The translations under genes were made by a program, and so were the position numbers. Under the pieces are notes generated by a model. It made no database searches. It was not told the origin of the DNA and saw only the letters and a program-made list of their open reading frames with translations. From JBBSTY01 sp038235385 (lineage in GTDB: Bacteria; Actinomycetota; Acidimicrobiia; Acidimicrobiales; Acidimicrobilacustridaceae): a DNA stretch of 53,114 nt. Position 1 is the first letter of the stretch, and the number at the start of each line of letters is the position of its first letter. The stretch spans positions 1 to 53,114 of the forward strand of contig JBBSTY010000007.1 of assembly GCA_038235385.1 (NCBI GenBank). The letters are read 5' to 3'. This document shows, piece after piece, positions 51,689 to 53,114 of the stretch.

Positions 51689-52360
51689 TCACGGGGCCGC
51701 CACCGCGTAGCGGTAGACCAGCACCTGGGGCAGCCGGATGACGCGGCCCCGGTCGACGTAGCCCCGCCGCGCGGTCCGGGCGACCAGACCGTCGTACGCG
51801 GGATTTTCGGTGACGACGTGCTCGAGGGCGTGGTGACGAGCGGGGTCGAAGCGCTCGCCGTCGACGACGACCTCGGTGACGCCGACCTCGGCGAGCGCCT
51901 GTCCGACCCACGCGGCCAACGCCTGGCTGTCGAGCTGGTCGCCGACCTCGACGAGCACCTGCACGAGCCGAGCCCGCTCATCGGCCGAACGCGTGTCGGG
52001 AGCGACGACGGGCGCCGGGGGCGCCATCACCGTGGCGGGCGCCGGAAGCGGTCGACCGCCCGGGGCGCGTCGTGAACGGGTGCGGGTCACCGCGACGATG
52101 ACGGCGACGATCGTCACCAGCGCGATGAGGATGAGGATGCCGAGCACGATCGCGAACCCCGACATCGAACCCGAGCCCGATGCGGGTTCCGCTCCCGACC
52201 CCGGGAGCCCGCCCCCGACACGTTGGGCGCCGGCGGCGGCGGCGGTGGCGGTGGCGGTGGCGGTGGCCGACGACACCACCGACGCCACCGCGATGCGTGC
52301 GAACACGCTCGGGCGCGGCGGTTCGCAGGTCGTGGGGCTCGGCTCGCTCGGGCGGTGCAC
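51689..52360 (-). CDS. Membrane-anchored GrpE-like protein
   Basis: 223 residues. An Ala/Thr-rich hydrophobic N-terminus (about 20-45; signal-like) and a transmembrane helix (about 67-92) followed by a basic stop (RTRSRR) put the rest in the cytoplasm. The C-terminal ~85 residues resemble the GrpE head: LVEVGDQLDSQALAAWVGQAL, GVTEVVVDGERFDPARHHAL, GYVDRGRVIRLPQVLVYR. This suggests a nucleotide exchange factor for the membrane Hsp70 at 44960. The long GrpE coiled coil is lacking. GTG 52360 is supported by the ECF-type promoter 40 bp upstream; ATG 52165 is the alternative. Confidence 0.75.
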   Translation of the reverse strand: MHRPSEPSPTTCEPPRPSVFARIAVASVVSSATATATATAAAAGAQRVGGGLPGSGAEPASGSGSMSGFAIVLGILILIALVTIVAVIVAVTRTRSRRAPGGRPLPAPATVMAPPAPVVAPDTRSADERARLVQVLVEVGDQLDSQALAAWVGQALAEVGVTEVVVDGERFDPARHHALEHVVTENPAYDGLVARTARRGYVDRGRVIRLPQVLVYRYAVAAP

Positions 52361-52395
52361 GTGATCGACTCCGTCGTTCGTCGGTGGCTCGGGTC

Positions 52396-52429
52396 AAGGG
52401 TGGGAGTGGTTGCACCGACGAGATGTTCC
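52396..52429 (-). promoter_or_regulatory. ECF-type promoter P3 of the GrpE-like gene
   Basis: On the minus strand GGAACAT (52429-52423), 16 nt, CTCCCA (52406-52401), then CCC. Same layout as P1 and P2. It sits head-to-head with P2, so one site pair serves the divergent genes. Confidence 0.65.
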
Positions 52430-52465
52430 CGGTGGGTGCTGTGACATCTGTCAGGGGGGCGTCCC

Positions 52466-52499
52466 GGAACATCTGCGCCGCCCACGATCTCTCATCCCC
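52466..52499 (+). promoter_or_regulatory. ECF-type promoter P2 of the Asp/Ser-repeat gene
   Basis: GGAACAT (52466-52472), 16 nt, CTCTCA (52489-52494), then TCCCCTG. Beyond the two boxes P1 and P2 also share the downstream CCCCTG-NN-CGAC, so they are close relatives. Confidence 0.7.
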
Positions 52500-52544
52500 T
52501 GTACGACAGCGAACGCCCAACCGGGGCGGACGAGGAAGGCGACC

Positions 52545-53114
52545 ATGAGCGACGGACCGTTCGACACCACCGGCTACGAGACGCCGGAGCCCGATGCCAC
52601 CCTGGCCGAGGTCTACGAGACCAACGCCGACAACGCCGCCTGGGAGGCGAACGACGAGTCGGTCGGCGACACCACCAGCGGCGAGCTCTGGGGTGCGTCG
52701 CTCGACGCCAGCGGCGAGGCCTTCGAGGCGTGGAAGGCCGGGACCGACGCCGGCCTCGCCGCGGGCGATGCCTACGACGCCGGCGACATCGACGGCTACT
52801 ACGCCCTGAAGGACGCCGAGCACGCCGCCGGCGACTGGGAGAGCTCGGCCACCGACGCCTCCTCCAACCTCGAGCACGCCTCCAGCGAGGTGTACGGCGC
52901 CGAGAGCGAGGCGTTCATGGAGGGCACGCCCTACCAGTCCCCGTACGAGGACACGACCGTCGACGCCACCTACGACGCCTCGGAGCACGACACCTCGAGC
53001 TACGACACGTCGGCGGACACGACGAGCTACGACACCTCGAGCTACGACACGTCGGCGGACACGACGAGCTACGACACCTCGAGCTACGACACGTCGGCGG
53101 ACACGACGAGCTAC
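52545..53114 (+). CDS. Asp/Ser/Thr/Tyr-rich repeat protein, runs off the window
   Basis: 190 residues are visible and the gene continues past the end. The start MSDGPFDTTGYETPEPD resembles the Asp/Thr/Gly-rich opening of the calcium-repeat protein at 46608. Then come acidic, Ala/Glu/Trp-bearing helix-like segments (about 20-130) and three perfect 14-residue repeats DTSSYDTSADTTSY up to the edge. No signal peptide. It is expected to be highly acidic and disordered in the repeat part. GAGGAAGG Shine-Dalgarno before ATG 52545. Both proteins likely serve as extended structural or Ca-responsive partners of the dynamins (inference). Confidence 0.8.
   Translation, partial: MSDGPFDTTGYETPEPDATLAEVYETNADNAAWEANDESVGDTTSGELWGASLDASGEAFEAWKAGTDAGLAAGDAYDAGDIDGYYALKDAEHAAGDWESSATDASSNLEHASSEVYGAESEAFMEGTPYQSPYEDTTVDATYDASEHDTSSYDTSADTTSYDTSSYDTSADTTSYDTSSYDTSADTTSY
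52989..53114 (+). repeat. 42-bp perfect tandem repeat, three copies to the window edge
   Basis: Three identical 42-bp units at 52989-53030, 53031-53072 and 53073-53114. The window ends exactly at a unit boundary, so the true copy number may be larger. Confidence 0.95.

Noticed and set aside
52989..53114. Perfect direct repeats considered as a CRISPR array
   Set aside because: The units are contiguous with no spacers and in-frame within a coding sequence.
1..53114. tRNA, rRNA, riboswitches, insertion sequences and phage genes
   Set aside because: I saw no cloverleaf, rRNA, transposase or integrase signature on either strand; the HNH protein at 922 is the only mobile-element-like gene.

Overview
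The window is chromosomal DNA of very high G+C content, densely coded on both strands. It reads as an actinobacterium, most plausibly an Acidimicrobiia-type organism (inference from gene style; no rRNA or marker gene is present). The pointers are a 13E12-type HNH protein, an F420-type luciferase-like oxidoreductase, frequent GTG starts, ATGA/GTGA-coupled operons, CoA-dependent catabolic clusters and many apparently leaderless starts with a TANNNT box 6-8 nt upstream.

Layout. 1-5.8 kb: 5' end of an SDR, a GNAT, an HNH/13E12 protein, a frameshifted alpha/beta hydrolase, a 3-ketosteroid-dehydrogenase-like flavoprotein, a MarR regulator and a cupin remnant. 6.2-10.3 kb (minus): an operon of thiolase-like protein, DUF35 zinc-ribbon protein, a 48-aa acyl-CoA-dehydrogenase-like mini-gene, acyl-CoA synthetase and TetR regulator, behind a consensus promoter and a leader peptide. 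10.4-15.1 kb: a small membrane protein, a phosphoribosyltransferase and an OpuA/ProU-type betaine/choline ABC transporter whose binding protein appears circularly permuted. 15.1-24.2 kb: LLM oxidoreductase, SDR, uracil-DNA glycosylase, a coupled alkylation-repair pair (Ada/AlkA fusion plus Ogt), PPOX protein, UspA, TauE/SafE permease and a YdeP-type molybdoenzyme. 24.2-31.8 kb: cyclopropane-fatty-acid synthase, a large kinase-like/flippase membrane protein, and a TetR-controlled DrrABC-type exporter. 31.8-33.8 kb: a secreted protein and a cAMP-binding lysine acetyltransferase (mycobacterial Pat type), divergent around a CRP-like site. 33.9-44.8 kb: two divergent catabolic operons (SDR, acyl-CoA synthetase, three crotonases, acyl-CoA dehydrogenase and MaoC-like hydratase on minus; amidohydrolase, SDR and P450 on plus) around two GAAC-N4-GTTC palindromes.

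45.0-53.1 kb is the most unusual part: a membrane-anchored Hsp70 ATPase, a protein with nine 13-residue calcium-loop repeats, two adjacent dynamin-like GTPases, a small acidic protein, an ECF sigma factor, a membrane-anchored GrpE-like protein and an Asp/Ser/Thr/Tyr repeat protein that runs off the window. Three of these genes share a promoter of the form GGAACAT-N16-CTCNNANCCC, which looks like an ECF sigma promoter. I read this as one regulated envelope or membrane-remodelling module, reminiscent of mycobacterial iniBAC but with a dedicated Hsp70/GrpE pair. Its function is inferred.
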